The position numbers and the translations under genes are program-made. Positions 24,164-35,908 of a stretch of 64,000 bases of DNA are shown in pieces. The stretch comes from Pinus tabuliformis (lineage: Eukaryota; Streptophyta; Pinopsida; Pinales; Pinaceae), in the NCBI GenBank assembly GCA_031772625.1, contig CM062815.1:118242989-118306988 (forward strand), in the 5' to 3' direction. Below the pieces are notes generated by a model. It was not told the origin of the DNA and did not search any database. It was given only the letters and a program-made list of their open reading frames with translations. The stretch's first letter is position 1. Each line of letters opens with the position of its first letter.

Positions 24164-24594
24164 TCTCCCCCTTTGGACTTGATGGCAATCACCACACCAA
24201 GTCACTCTCCCCCTTTGACATCAAGGGAAAAGGGTGGACCAAGATATTCTCTTCTTTGGTATACCTTTTACTATCCATACTGCTGTCCATACTCCCGCTG
24301 AGTACATGCTGAAGTTTCTGATTTGGCTCCCCCTTTGTATATGCCAAGTTGTATCAATCCATCCATGCTCCCCCTGAGCAGATGCAGGTTCTAAGACCAG
24401 CCATTCAGATCTGTACCATAAGCATCAGCTTGCAATATTATTCCTTTGATCAAACAACAAGATGTATCATTTAGTTTCATCAACAACTTCTAACCATAAT
24501 GCCAACAATGAATTATTTGAAGTATATGCTCCCCCTGAGTGTGAGCCAACCATGACTGAACCATTTCCTGAGTCTGTTCTGCTCCCCCTGAGCC
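24164..24594 (-). other. Multiple polypurine tracts
   Basis: On the minus strand AAAGGGGGAG or CAGGGGGAGC occurs six times: about 24164-24176 (adjoining the 3' LTR), 24205-24219, 24326-24337, 24367-24379, 24528-24539 and 24581-24594. The LTR-adjacent one is the functional position; the others lie in the 520-bp 3' UTR. Multiple purine tracts ahead of the 3' LTR are a described Sirevirus mark. Part of the region is also a 50-bp duplication (CCAACCATGACTGAAC at about 24547 and 24600). Confidence 0.8.
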
Positions 24595-24693
24595 TAAGCC
24601 AACCATGACTGAACCTGGGTCTGTTCTGCTGCCCTTTCTTCATATACACGACTTTGCAGCCTGTAACTTGCGTATATACGTGACTTGTCTTCA

Positions 24694-26592
24694 TTATATC
24701 AGCGTATGCAGGATGGAATACTGAATTTCATCACTTTCAGATTCCCCTGTGTCTGTTATGTCAACTCTCTGAATTATGCCACACCTTTCTGTCTCTGTCT
24801 TCTTCAGTTCCTGGAACTGTGATGATGTATGGTCCTCTTGTTTTGAATTTTGAAATATACTCCTGCATTCCCTTGCTTTATGCCCATAGTTGTTGCATGT
24901 ATAACACCTTACATTTTTCATGTTCCTTCTATCACAATCAATTGCTTTGTGTCCATATGCATTGCAGGCAAAGCAATATCCTCTGAAATACCTGGGATGC
25001 GATGATCTTTCTTGAACCATTCTACTTCTACATCTGGTTGCAACATATCCAAGATTATGACATACATAACATTCAACATTATTCAGTGGAGGAAATAATT
25101 GTCTATCACGTCCATAGTTAGGAGTAAAGGATCTTCCTTGAGGAATTTCTTTCCTTGGTTGTTCCTTGTTGAGCATTTCAGATTTCTCATTAGAGTTTCT
25201 TGCCTCACATTGTGAACTAGATTCACCTTCGACATATTCATGAAAACCAAGACCAGTTTTGATAGCAGGAGACCTTTGGCTATTAAGAATATTATCCAAG
25301 ACTTTAGTACTATCTTGAAATCGTAAAAGCTTATCCTTTTCTTCTAGTTTACCTTTCAAGATATTTACCTCAACTTGATGTTGTTCTTCCTTTATCAGAT
25401 ACTGATTCCTTAGTTCTTCTTCAGCTTTTCTTCCTTCTTCCACTTGTCGCTTTAGTTTGATCACTTCATGTTCTTGATCTTCAAGAGCTTCTTTGTTCTG
25501 TTCTCTTGATTTTTTAAGATCTTCTTTTAGAGAGAGGATCTTTGATTCAAGCCTTTGAATAGTTATGCTCTGATCCTTTACCACATCCTGCAATTTCTCC
25601 CTTACCCTGGTTACTATCTCCAATTGTTCATTTAATTTGGTAACTTCTTCAGTTTCTGCATTCTTCTTTTCATGTGCCATGAGACTTTTAATATCTTTGC
25701 TATTATTGGATGAAGCATTCTTCTTTTCATGTGCCATGAAACTTCTAATATCTTCACTATCATTGAATGAACTTGTAATATGGGTATAATAGCTTCTACC
25801 ATCTTCTTCAGATATCTTTCCTTTGTTATGAGGGCATCTAGCAGCATAGTGACCAACTCTACCACATAGAAAACATTTGAAAGGTAGCTTACCTTTGAAC
25901 CGTCCAGTTCCCCGTTCAAGATTCTTGACAAAATTTACCTCATATTCTTCCTCTGACACTTCGAATACGGCTTCTGGTGGTACCTCTTGTCACATTTCAA
26001 AAGCAGTTAAAATCCCGTGAAGCTGTGACATGGTGATTTTCTGCACATTCTCCTTTTCTTCTATGGCAGACACTTTAGAATCAAATTTAGCAGACAGAGA
26101 TCTCAAAACCTTTTCAACTAAGACAACTTCCTCAAATTCTTCACCCAGATCCCTCATACAATTCACAATCTCATCCATACGTAGGAAATAATTAGCTATG
26201 CTTTCATTGCTATGCATCTTAAGAGTTTCATACCGGATTCTGAGAGTTTGAAGCTTTGCTCTTTTTACCTGATCATCTCCTTCATAGCTTGTAACGATTT
26301 TGTCCCATATTTCCTTAGCTGATTTGAAATGCATGATCTTCATAAATTCTGATTGTGTCAAACTACTCAATAGGACAGTAACAGCTTTGGCATTGAGCTC
26401 ATATTGCTTTTTCTCTACTGGATCTGTAGGAGTTGCTGATGGGAATTTGTATCCTCCTTCTACGATTCCCCAAACTTCTGCTCCAAGTGATTGTAGATAT
26501 GCAGTGGTTCTTATCTTCCAGTGAGTAAAATTGTTCCCGTCAAAAACTGGTGGCCTGATGTGTGCCTCTCTTTCTGGATTAGCCATTCTCAT
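24694..26592 (-). CDS. gag: Ty1/copia Gag with coiled coil and four zinc knuckles (one stop)
   Basis: One frame of 633 codons from ATG 26592 to the stop at 24694, broken only by TGA 25990-25992 in a place where CGA to TGA is the simplest change. Residues about 15-200 match the copia gag core (UBN2/gag_2 type: FDGNNFTHWKIR, IWDKIVTSYEGDDQVK). A CCHC knuckle follows (CFLCGRVGHYAARC, about 25834-25875). Then comes a duplicated MAHEKKNA phrase, about 110 residues of charged heptad-like coiled coil (25650-25315), and three more knuckles (about 25071-24865), the first with His changed to Tyr (CYVCHNLGYVATRC). The tail is acidic. No enzyme domain follows. Gag would bind element RNA and build the particle; the coiled coil may mediate assembly or host contacts. 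Confidence 0.88.
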
Positions 26593-26628
26593 GGATCTTT
26601 TCCTTCAAGCGATCAAGCTTCCTCTGAA

Positions 26629-26646
26629 GGACCTGCTCTGATACCA
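26629..26646 (-). other. Primer binding site, tRNA-iMet
   Basis: The minus strand reads TGGTATCAGAGCAGGTCC, matching plant initiator Met over at least the first 12 bases. Two bases (AT) separate it from the 5' LTR end at 26649. Confidence 0.95.
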
Positions 26647-26648
26647 AT

Positions 26649-28035
26649 TGTTGGAAATAATACTGAGAGGGGGGGGTGAATCAGTATTATCATATCAGTA
26701 AAACCTTTCCAATTTCATACTCAGAAACATATACGCTACTTCAATTAAGTGAACCCGTGTGTACACGCTACTGTGTCTAATGCAACCAGCGTATATCTAG
26801 AGATCTTATAATTCAGTTAGCTTAATCTTCAATAAATGCATCAGAACATTATTAAGCATATTAACAGTAAACAGGGTCAGTATAACAGAACAGAACATCA
26901 CACAAGAGCCACACACATGAACACCATGATATAAGGTGGAAACCCAATGTGGGTGAAAACCACCTGCTGCAATTCGTCTCTTTCTTCTTTAATAAGAAAC
27001 TTCTTTTACAATGTACTGGTGCAGTCCTTTACCAGTATGCAGGCTACAACCTGTAGAGGGCTACAACCCTCTCTCGTTTTCCAACTACTTCTGGAAGGGA
27101 GCTACAACCCCCTCAACTCTTGTACTAGCCGATCCATTTACTAGTACGTAGGTGCTGACCCTACAACCTTCTTTCCTTCAGGGACCACGTTTCATCAATT
27201 TTCAGACTGGATCCAAGAGTAGAAAACAAACATTACTGCAATACAATCATCAACTTATACTTGCATCATAATTCATTAAACAACCCAACACTGAATCACT
27301 GAAACCCTATCATCAAGAACACAGAACCCAAACCAGAGCCCAGAACTCTGCAACAACCACCAGAATCAGCAGCAACCTTAAATATCAAATCTTATTATGC
27401 ATACGCTACTTCACTGTACCAAAACCGCGTGTATACGCGCTTTCTCCAAAGGCAACCCGCGTACAGATCTAGAAATAATTACTGATGCCTTCGCTGTCAG
27501 ATCCGACCCTTGCCAAGCATCCCAAACAGATAAACAACAATACCAGATCTTCTCACTTCGTCAGACACACATTGCATACTCCAACTTGCCTAATGATCTT
27601 CTCCTTATATAGCCTTAGGCCCTTTACAATACCACGGTCCAAAACCATAGTAACCCAATACCATCAGCTTCAAATCTAGGGATCAACACGTTCGTCGAGA
27701 CATCAAGGTCGAAAACCATAGGCACAACTTCCAAGGAATAACCGCCGTGGACCAAAGATAAGTTTTCCACATACACGCGCTTTTACTGAAGCCAACCAGC
27801 CTGTACACGCGACTTGATATATAGAGAACCTGCGTATACGCGACTTCGTATATAGTAAACCTGCTTGTATACGCGACTTGGGCTTAACGAACCTGCGTGT
27901 ATGAACTTTCTTGGCATGCTGTACTAAGATCTATCCTCTGATTAAGTTGCCATCACCTGTACCAACCTCGGAGCACCTGTACCAACCTCTGAGTGAGTTG
28001 CCATCAAGGACAACACTTGAGTCATAATGCCAACA
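26649..28035 (-). repeat. 5' LTR of the Gag-only copia element
   Basis: Nearly identical to 22775-24162, TG...CA, with its minus-strand TATA box at about 27604-27614. Transcription from here runs left through the primer site into gag. Confidence 0.93.
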
Positions 28036-29026
28036 ATTCTTGCGTCTAATTTCTAAGTAACATTAACATAAGAGGAATTAAATAAGATCTTATTGACACA
28101 TTAATAAGCTATAATAAGCTCTTGGATAATTGGAATTGTTGATCTTGTTTCATTAAGATAAATTGTTCTCTAAAGTGCTTTAATAATTGATCTTGTCATC
28201 TTGCATTGAATATGATTGTGAGCATCTTGTTTCAAGTGATTTAATATTGTTGGATCATTTAATATATCTATAACCTCATTGAAGCAATCACTCATAATTT
28301 TCACCTTCATTATAGGTTAGAAGTGCATTTCTAAAATATTCCTCCAAGCTTAAGCTTGGATGTAAGAAAGATAGGACCACCTTCTTCACACAATTTGAGA
28401 AGTCTAGACCCTCATTCATAGTTAACATAGGTGACCTTGCAGTTCTCTTACGGGAAATCCCTTGAAGGAATGGAGGCACCAAGGTGGTTAAAAGTCCTGG
28501 GTAGGTATCATTAATAAGGCCTTAGCCTCCTTCCCTGACACTTCTCTCTACAACTTGTGTTCAAAACAAGATTCAAAATAATGGAGAGGAGGAATTCACT
28601 TAGATTAGGCATCTAATTAAAATTCACCAATATATTACATCATACATTCAATCTAGGTCATGCACTTCATTTAGGATATAATTTTGATCCCACAGAAATT
28701 ATTCATCTGATAATTTGCAGTATTAATCTATATTGTTCAAGTAATTAATTCAAATGCACTAGTCTCTAATTCATAATATTAAGGAATCTAATCACATTGT
28801 GCTTAATAATATCATTTGCCACTTAATTTCAACCCAAGTTGCTAGGCCATTCAATTGTGTCTCCTAGACTTGGTTCCCAATAAGTTTCTCATCGTCTCAT
28901 CCATAGGGGCTACCCCCCTTAGCCTGCATTTATGGGACAACTCAAATGAAGAGGGTAGGGATCAGAGTGACAACCCTCACCCTAAGCGTTGTCACATTCT
29001 ATGTACAATTTAAACGACAACATTTT

Positions 29027-29044
29027 TGGCACCATTTTCAACGA
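29027..29044 (+). other. Degenerate primer binding site, tRNA-Asp-like
   Basis: TGGCACCATTTTCAACGA can be read as a worn TGGCGCCGTTGCCGGGGA (tRNA-Asp), with most changes G to A or C to T. Its place between the end of the long LTR and the gag frame supports this. Confidence 0.55.
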
Positions 29045-29429
29045 CAAGTTTCTTGTTTTTGGCACCTTGACATCTTTTCATCCTCACTACCACAACATTT
29101 TTTAGCACCTATATGTTTGGGTTAATTTTTTGTTTGGGTGGAAACTCCACGTATTCATCCTTTCACAAGAGAATATACTAGAAAATACACGTAGTTTGGT
29201 TAATCTCGGTCAGGATCCTTAAAATTCCCTTAGAGCTCAATTAAATAAAGTACATTCTAGTAAACATTTTGTTTTTCTCAGACAAGAAACCATTTTTTAT
29301 ATCGATTTGCTTTTCCTTGACCCCATCAGGCAAGTCATCATGGAATTTTTCACTCCTTGCAACTTTGGTAATATTCAAGGTTAGCCTCATGATCTTCCAG
29401 ATTCTGGTTTGGACAAAATGCCTTCTTTC

Positions 29430-30506
29430 TAGAGAAACAATGCAATCAGTGCTGAAGCCCATCTCAGATCATTTACAACTTTCTTACTGAAGCATACTAG
29501 AAGAGTTGCATATAATCATGAAGATGTCAAAATGAAGCTCTTTGTTACTTCCTTAGAAGATGATGCAATGGAATGGTTCTTGGACAAGCCTAATAATTAT
29601 TTTGATTCCATGTAAGCCATTATCAATGCCTTCAAAGACAATTATGGGGACAAAAGGGAAGGAATATATTTACTTAGAGCCATCAATGACATAAAGAAGA
29701 AAGAAAATGAGATAGTGGTTGAATGAAAAAAGAAGTTTAATGGTATTTTTAAAGAGATGCATAAATATTATAATCCAACTGAAAAATCTTTATTAGAATA
29801 TTATCTAGATGCATTTGTTGTTGACACTTATTATGAAATAAGACGTGCCAAGATGAATGATTTGAAGAATGATCTAAATTTAGCTGGGAAATTGGAAAAA
29901 GGAACGAAAGCATCTAGAAAATCTAAGATTCTTGGTTTTGAGAGAGGCCCAACCAAATCTCATGAACCAAGAGGAAAATAGGTCAAATAAGTAGACCATG
30001 ATCCCATCAAGGAGTTAACTAATTTAATTAAAGATATGAATATTGAGCATGTTAGAGAGATGAATGATATGCAAGCTAGGTTAATTCATATAGAAAGATA
30101 ACAAGCTCATAATTTCAAACCTATAAATAATAATGTCAAGAATAATAATGCAGGGAAAAAGAAGAATCCTCCAAATGAGTACATGCCACCAAATCCATTG
30201 TAATATACAAATGTTCTTAATCAGACTTGCCATTCTACAGATCATGTGAGAGTTTTCATGAAGAGAGAAAAAAGGTCAAATAAGTAGACCATGATCCCAT
30301 CAAGATTCACACTTTCTTGTTGAGGAAGAAGATCATGATATGGAAATCCTCTCATATTCCTTTGCCATCAACAATTTCAACGATGGAAAAGACCCTATTA
30401 CAAAATTGTGTGGTGAAAATCCATCTCAAGAGCAAATCTTGGAAACTGCAAGAAGCAAGGGATACACTTATCGCATGAAAATTAAAGACCAGGATAAGGA
30501 ACAAAT
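29430..30506 (+). pseudogene. Ty3/gypsy-type Gag of the non-autonomous element
   Basis: Frame with AEAHLRSFTTFLL, MKLFVTSLEDDAMEWF and AIINAFKDNYGDKREG, the usual helical core of gypsy gag, at about 29435-29660, then a charged stretch and an Asn-rich part. Stops include TAA at about 29612 and TGA at about 29723, and TAG further on. No zinc knuckle is visible. Its last third is part of a 465-bp tandem duplication. It lies between the primer site and the protease and would supply the particle protein. Confidence 0.75.
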
Positions 30507-30985
30507 ATTGAGCATGTTAGAGAGACGAATGGTATGCAAGCTAGGTTGATTCATATAGAAAGATAGCAATCTCATAATTTCCAACCTATAAATAATAATG
30601 TCAAGAATAATAATGCATGGAAAAAGAAGAATCCTCCAAATGAGTACATGCCACAAAATCCATTGTAATATACAAATTTTCTTAATCAAACTTTCCATTC
30701 TACAGACCATGCGAGAGTTTTCATGAAGAGAGCTCTCGTGCTTTTGCTAAAAGAATATTGGATGAAGGAACGAGTGAACAAATAAATATAATCAATCAAG
30801 ATTCTCACTTTCCTATTGATTAAGAAGATCATGATATGCAAATCCTCCCATATTCCTTTGCCATCAACAATTTAAGCAATGGAAAAGACCTATTACAAAA
30901 TTGTGTGGTTAAAATCCATCTTAGAAGAAAATCTTGGAAATTGCAAGAAGTAAACGGTACACTTATCACATGAAAAGTAAAGACC
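30042..30985 (+). repeat. 465-bp tandem duplication in the gag-protease spacer
   Basis: ATTGAGCATGTTAGAGAGA begins at 30042 and 30507; both units contain AACCTATAAATAATAATGTC and ACAAAATTGTGTGGT and end near AAGGAACAAAT. The first unit also contains a patch (about 30265-30304) that copies 29970-30010 and replaces the sequence still present in unit two. Confidence 0.9.
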
Positions 30986-31206
30986 AGGATAAGGAACAAA
31001 TTGCTTCAAATAATTATTAGTCAGGTTTGAAAATTGATTGGGTCACATGGATAAATAATGCAAATATTTATGTTCCTATCCTTGAGATTTTAAAGATTCC
31101 ATCCTAGAGAGAATTGTTTCTAAAAGTTATAGGCATATCTTAAGAGGATAAATTTGATGCACACCATAAGGAAGAATAAATCAAGTTAAAGAACCTAAAT
31201 TTTTAT

Positions 31207-31812
31207 ATGATGAATGAGGATCATCATCCTTTCTTCTTAACCTTAAGGGTTAATGATCATCTGCTACACAATTGCATGTTGGATTATGGGGCTTCAACTA
31301 ATGTCATGACTAAGAAAGTCATGGACCACTTTAATTTAAGAATATCAAGGCCTTCTCATAATATCTATTCCATGGACTCAAAGAAGATTGAAGTTCTTTG
31401 CATAATCAAGGATTTGCAAGTTTTCTTAGCAACTTTCCCGTACATGATAATTACCATGGGTATTTCTATTATAGATGTACTTGATGTATGGGGAATGATC
31501 TTGCCTCGAAAGTTTGCAACATATCTCGGAGGGTGCATTTAGTTGGACATATAGTATGATACTATTCCTATAATCAAGGGCAATATAGTCAAAATGTATA
31601 GAGAAGTTGAAATAAGACATCATGTTGAGGATCCAAGGAAGAATAACAATGTAGAGGTTGAAGAAAATCCTATAAAATATAATGTGGTATTGACTGATTC
31701 CTTTGGAATTGCAGAAGAACAAGCCCAAGACTCCACATCAACACATCTCATGAGAAGGAAAAGGAAGAGATTCAATTGGGTTATGCAATACAATATTGAA
31801 AACCTTCATTAG
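31207..31812 (+). pseudogene. Retropepsin-like protease remnant; no pol follows
   Basis: The frame reads NCMLDYGASTNVMTKKVMD at about 31270-31325, the retroviral-type aspartic protease motif with DSG changed to DYG. A second frame block (ISIIDVLDVWGMILPRKF) follows, then TAG 31540-31542 at a place where related proteins have Gln. The frame resumes to about 31812 with a basic tail. Reverse transcriptase and integrase are absent: only 390 bp of 3' UTR separate it from the second LTR. The element is therefore Gag-protease only and non-autonomous. Confidence 0.75.
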
Positions 31813-32201
31813 CTAGGATTCACCAAGGAACATCAGATAAGCATCCAATGGATTCACTTGTAAGAAGACAACTTCTTAGGATCAAACTACAAAGATGACA
31901 TCAAATGCCATAGGGAATATTTTCTATAGTATCTCTAACCCTACTCTCTTAGATAGGCTTTATTTTTGTCATTAGATAGTTTTCATTTCAGCATTTATGT
32001 TTTATATCTTTAGATTTCATCATTAGAATAGGATTTCTATTTGAGCAGTCGATATATATTTGATGATTTTTATGGTGATTTTGATATGTATTAGAGTGGA
32101 TATCTACCTGATGATTCTCTGTTTTCTTCGATGTAGGATTTTATATTCTCACATTCCTTCATTGAAACAACATGTCCCCAAGTAGAGCTAGATATTGAAG
32201 A
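31813..32201 (+). other. 3' UTR of the Gag-protease element
   Basis: T-rich non-coding DNA without a pol frame. It ends in TAGATATTGAAG directly before the LTR start at 32202, a weak purine tract. Confidence 0.6.
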
Positions 32202-35200
32202 TGGACATGTCAACTGTCCAAGAAGCAAGCAGTGGAATAAAATTTTTGAGTCAACATCATCATTATAATCCAAAATTCTACTTTTGTATTGTAAAAATAA
32301 TTCCAACACCTAAGTAAGCCTATGATTCTTCTCAAAGGGTTTCACCCTAGGGAGTTTTTTAACCTCCTCAAGTTATCTGTGTTTGTAAACACGGATATTT
32401 GCAGAGTTTTTCTCCCACATATACCCTAAAGCTAGGGTGGAACTCATTGACAAGGTCTTAGGTGAGTCATAGTGTTATCAATTCTATGTATTTTTCTCAT
32501 ACTAGATCACATTCCTTGAGTCGCAGAATTTGGTTGAGTCTTAAGAGTATGTGTCCATATGTATTTTCCCCTTCTAATGGTTGATTTTGTAATATCTTGA
32601 TGCAAAAGTGTTATTTAGGAATATTTTTGGTGAATGGTTCCTTATAATTAGAACACCATTACCCAAATATTTTTAGATACATTTAAAGGGTGGAAAATTA
32701 TATAATCCCCTCTTGAGTCTATTAATTTTATTTTCTAGGAAAAATGAAAATAAAATCAGCTAGAAATTATCTAAAAAATAAAATGAAGGGAAAATTAATT
32801 ATCCTCCAAGTGGAAAATTATTCAAAAAATTATTGAGTCTATTTTCAAAGGAAATTATTTGATTCAAAGATAAAAGCCTCATTTCCAAGGCAGGAAGCCA
32901 AAAATTCATTGGGCCTTAGAAGAATATTTCCTAGGAAATCGAAAATTTTGGACCAAGCAGTTGAATACTTTGCACAAGTAATGATAATTCTATTTTTTGA
33001 AGGTCCTATTTGACTTGCATGTTCCATTAGCTTAAGGATTCAAAGAAAAATCTGAAGTTAGAATTTTGAGACTAAACAACTAGGGTTTGGGGGGGTATTC
33101 AGTGTTTGAGGGGGTTGTCTAGCATAAATAAGTTGTTCAGCCAAGAAGGGTTGATTTCGGGTCTAGAGACCCTAAGCTACATGAACAACTGCTAGATTTA
33201 CAACATTTAGCCTCCTTGATGTAACTACTAGCCTTAGAGTGCTAATTCACTACAAAAAATAGTGTTTTCACAAGTTCTTCTAATCTAGAGGCTTCTTTGT
33301 AGGGTCATAATCATTTTTTGGGCCTCCGTTCAACATTTTATGGCTTGTTTATCCTAGCTGCAAGGGTTTGATGGCCTTTGAGGCTGCAAGGGTTTGAGGG
33401 CTTGTAGTCCTATCCACAACCACTAAGTGGTCATTGGAGGTTGGATGCAAACCTATTTTGGCCCATTATCCCCAACCATAGGACTAAAAGGACTAAATAA
33501 TCTCATTGCATGTGATTTGAAAGGCTAACAATTTGTTTTTTACGCCTAAAGTGATTTGTGGAAAGGGTTTATAGTGGTTTCTCATTGTATTTTTGTCATT
33601 GATCCATAAAATTTTGGGTTTATTGGATAATTATTGTTTTTACAGGTTCATTATCCATTGAAAATTGGTTTTGAAGGCTTATTATTCCATTTTGCACTCA
33701 TTCTAGCCTTTTGATCCCTAGTTGCTAGCCTTAGGGCTGCCTTCTATTATAACCACTAGCATAAAAAGGGCTAAATGCCATAGCCGCATGATCTAAGAGG
33801 ACTGAATCACATTTTTATTGGGGCTTTGAAGCTAACAATTTGTTTTGCAAAAGTTTGAAGAGGGTTTACACTTGCTCTAGGGTCAAAAGTCTCATCTTTG
33901 GAACCTATACTTGCCATGCTTGCCCAATTAGCCTAGTTGTAGGATTTTTTAAGGTAAATTCATTGTGTTTTTAGAATAAAATTGGTGGTTGTAGGTATTG
34001 GATGCCTTACATCACTTATTTAAATTCAAAACAACCCTTCTAGTGCTACAAACTTGTCAAGCTAACCATTGAAGGAAGGCCACTTGGCCTCAAGGGTTTG
34101 GTCTCTCACTTTTTCCTCTTTTATCTTAATTTTCATAATATATCATATCTGAAGATAATATAGACAATGGCATAATCTGATACAAATTGGATTGTTATAT
34201 TATTTTCATCCATCTTGATGCATTTTGAGTGGAAAAAGTGAATGAATCAGGTGACAGAACCATTTTTACCGATGGGACCCAGTTTGTAAAATAGGGTTTG
34301 AAACCTTCGGGATAATTTTAAGGCATCAAACAAAATTTTTTGAGGGAAAGAATTTCCCTCTTTATTATCTCATCATTTCATGTTATTCTACACGTGGAGA
34401 TCTTTCCAGCAACACAAAAAGTGTGTCAATCGGAGTCCGTATGCAAAATTTATGCCACATAGAAGTTGACCTTCCTATTTCCACACATATAGTTCGGGAG
34501 GATGCCGCGTCAACCCCCATTATTCATGGAAAAGGGGATATCCATGTGATTATGATGTAAAATACTCTAGAAGAGTCTATATTGTAACTCTAGTTAAGAG
34601 TTGATGTAGTCAAAATTATCCACTAGTAGGCTATCAGTTGTGTTATAACTGGGCCACTAGGAGAAAGAGGCATTCCATTCTTTCGAGAGAATTTTATTCC
34701 ATAGATGAGAAAACATAGCTAGGAGAGATAGGAGGTATAGAACACAGAGAATATTTGTGCACTGTAGCATCCCACGGGCCACAAAAATTACTTCTTTGTG
34801 TCTGCATCCATATCTCCAGATAGAGAAAGAGAGTAGAGCAAACTCATCATCCAATTGGGTTTTCTCCTGAAAGGGTTTCCTAGACAGAATATTTTGTGTC
34901 TTATGTGTGGGTGTGAGCTTATTTTTTAATCTCTACTTTTCTGCATAATTTCCATTCATGTGCATGCACTAGTTAGAGTTAAATGTACAGGTCTTAAAGT
35001 TTAATAAAACTTTAATAGTGTAGAATTTCATATTTTGAATATAATATTATCAGATATGTTGTGGAAAATTGTCCATTGGAATATCCATGACATTTTACAG
35101 ATCATAATCAATCAATAATTACCTTAAGGTACCCTAAAAACACTCTCAAACAAGCATAAGAACATAAGATATTAACATTCATCACCTAAAGGCTTAATCA

Positions 35201-35908
35201 TTATTGTGTTTGCTATCTTCTCTTATCAATTTTGGGACTATTTTCATACTAATAGCTTGTTGATATGATTTTCAAAGGTTTGATACATTTCTAAAGTGAT
35301 ATTATCATTGGTTAAGTGGTTGCATGTATTTTCTTAAGAATATTTAGTCATTTCACTAACCTCTCTCATTGTTAGTAAATTTCATTTCCATTGCTAGTTG
35401 CATTCATTGCATATATGTGTTAGAAATTTCTTCTTGTGCTTATCTCTATTTGCGCTTGTTATTATTATTTTTAACATCATCTATTGTGTCGCATTGGCTT
35501 ATGATTTAAGTAAATAAGAAAAAGTTTCTCTCATTAGTGCTCTAAGATTTTTCTTTTGCCTAATTTCCAAGTAACATTAACATAAGAGGAATTAAATGAG
35601 ATCTTATTGACACATTAATAAGCTCTAATAAGATCTTGGATAATTGGAATTGCTAATCTTGTTTCATTGAGAGAAAGTGCTCTCTAAAGCACTTTAATAA
35701 TTTCTCTTGTCATCTTGTGTTTAATATCATTGTGACCATCTTGTTTCAAGTGATTTAATCATGTTGGAGCATTTAATATATCTATAATCTCATTGAAGCA
35801 ATCACTCATAATTCACACTCCATTCTAGGTTAGAAGTGCATTTCGAAAATCTACCTCCAAGCATAAGCTTGGTAGTAAGAAAGATAGGACCACCTTATTC
35901 ACACAATT
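32202..35908 (+). mobile_element. 3' LTR of the Gag-protease element (interrupted)
   Basis: Homologous to 16705-29022 in the same order but lacking the 2-kb block 18237-20240, the hAT-like insertion, the copia element and the four tandem duplications. Sampled stretches agree at about 85-90%. It holds its own insertion (34178-35104) and is cut at 35908 by the gypsy LTR that starts TGTAACAACC; the other copy continues there with GAGAAGTCTAGACC. The missing end should lie beyond that gypsy element. Confidence 0.75.
34178..35104 (+). mobile_element. Solo LTR with perfect target duplication
   Basis: A 927-bp TG...CA block (TGATACAAATTGG ... ACAGATCA) flanked by TAATC at 34173-34177 and 35105-35109. 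The other long LTR has an uninterrupted site near 22350. No primer site or coding DNA is present. An AATAAAAC at about 35003 suggests plus orientation, weakly. The family is not identified. Confidence 0.85.

Larger units (their letters stand above)
22775..28035 (-). mobile_element. Complete Gag-only Ty1/copia element, Sirevirus-like
   Basis: A structurally complete LTR element of 5261 bp: LTRs at 22775-24162 and 26649-28035, perfect target duplication ATTCT (22770-22774 and 28036-28040), minus-strand tRNA-iMet primer site, polypurine tracts and one reading frame. The 2.49-kb interior codes only for Gag; protease, integrase, reverse transcriptase and RNase H are absent with no trace of deletion within the frame. 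It must depend on another element's enzymes. The CA-ATTGGTATCAGAGC junction and multiple purine tracts resemble Sireviruses. The LTRs differ at roughly twenty places by eye (under 2%), so insertion is fairly recent. It lies inside the long LTR of an older element. Confidence 0.93.
16705..29022 (+). mobile_element. Long 5' LTR of a Gag-protease-only element (with nested insertions)
   Basis: The segment from 16705 matches 32202 onward in order and orientation: 16705-18236 with 32202-33010, 20240-21136 and 21990-22360 with 33080-34177, and 22370-22774 plus 28041-28395 with 35105-35908. Similarity starts at the same ATGGACATGT in both, with unrelated left flanks (copia remnant here, 3' UTR there), as expected for a 5'/3' LTR pair. 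It ends at about 29022, next to a tRNA-Asp-like primer site. Raw length is 12.3 kb; removing the copia element (22775-28035), the hAT-like insertion (21137-21989) and four tandem duplications leaves about 5 kb. The 18237-20240 part is absent from the other copy. Confidence 0.7.
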
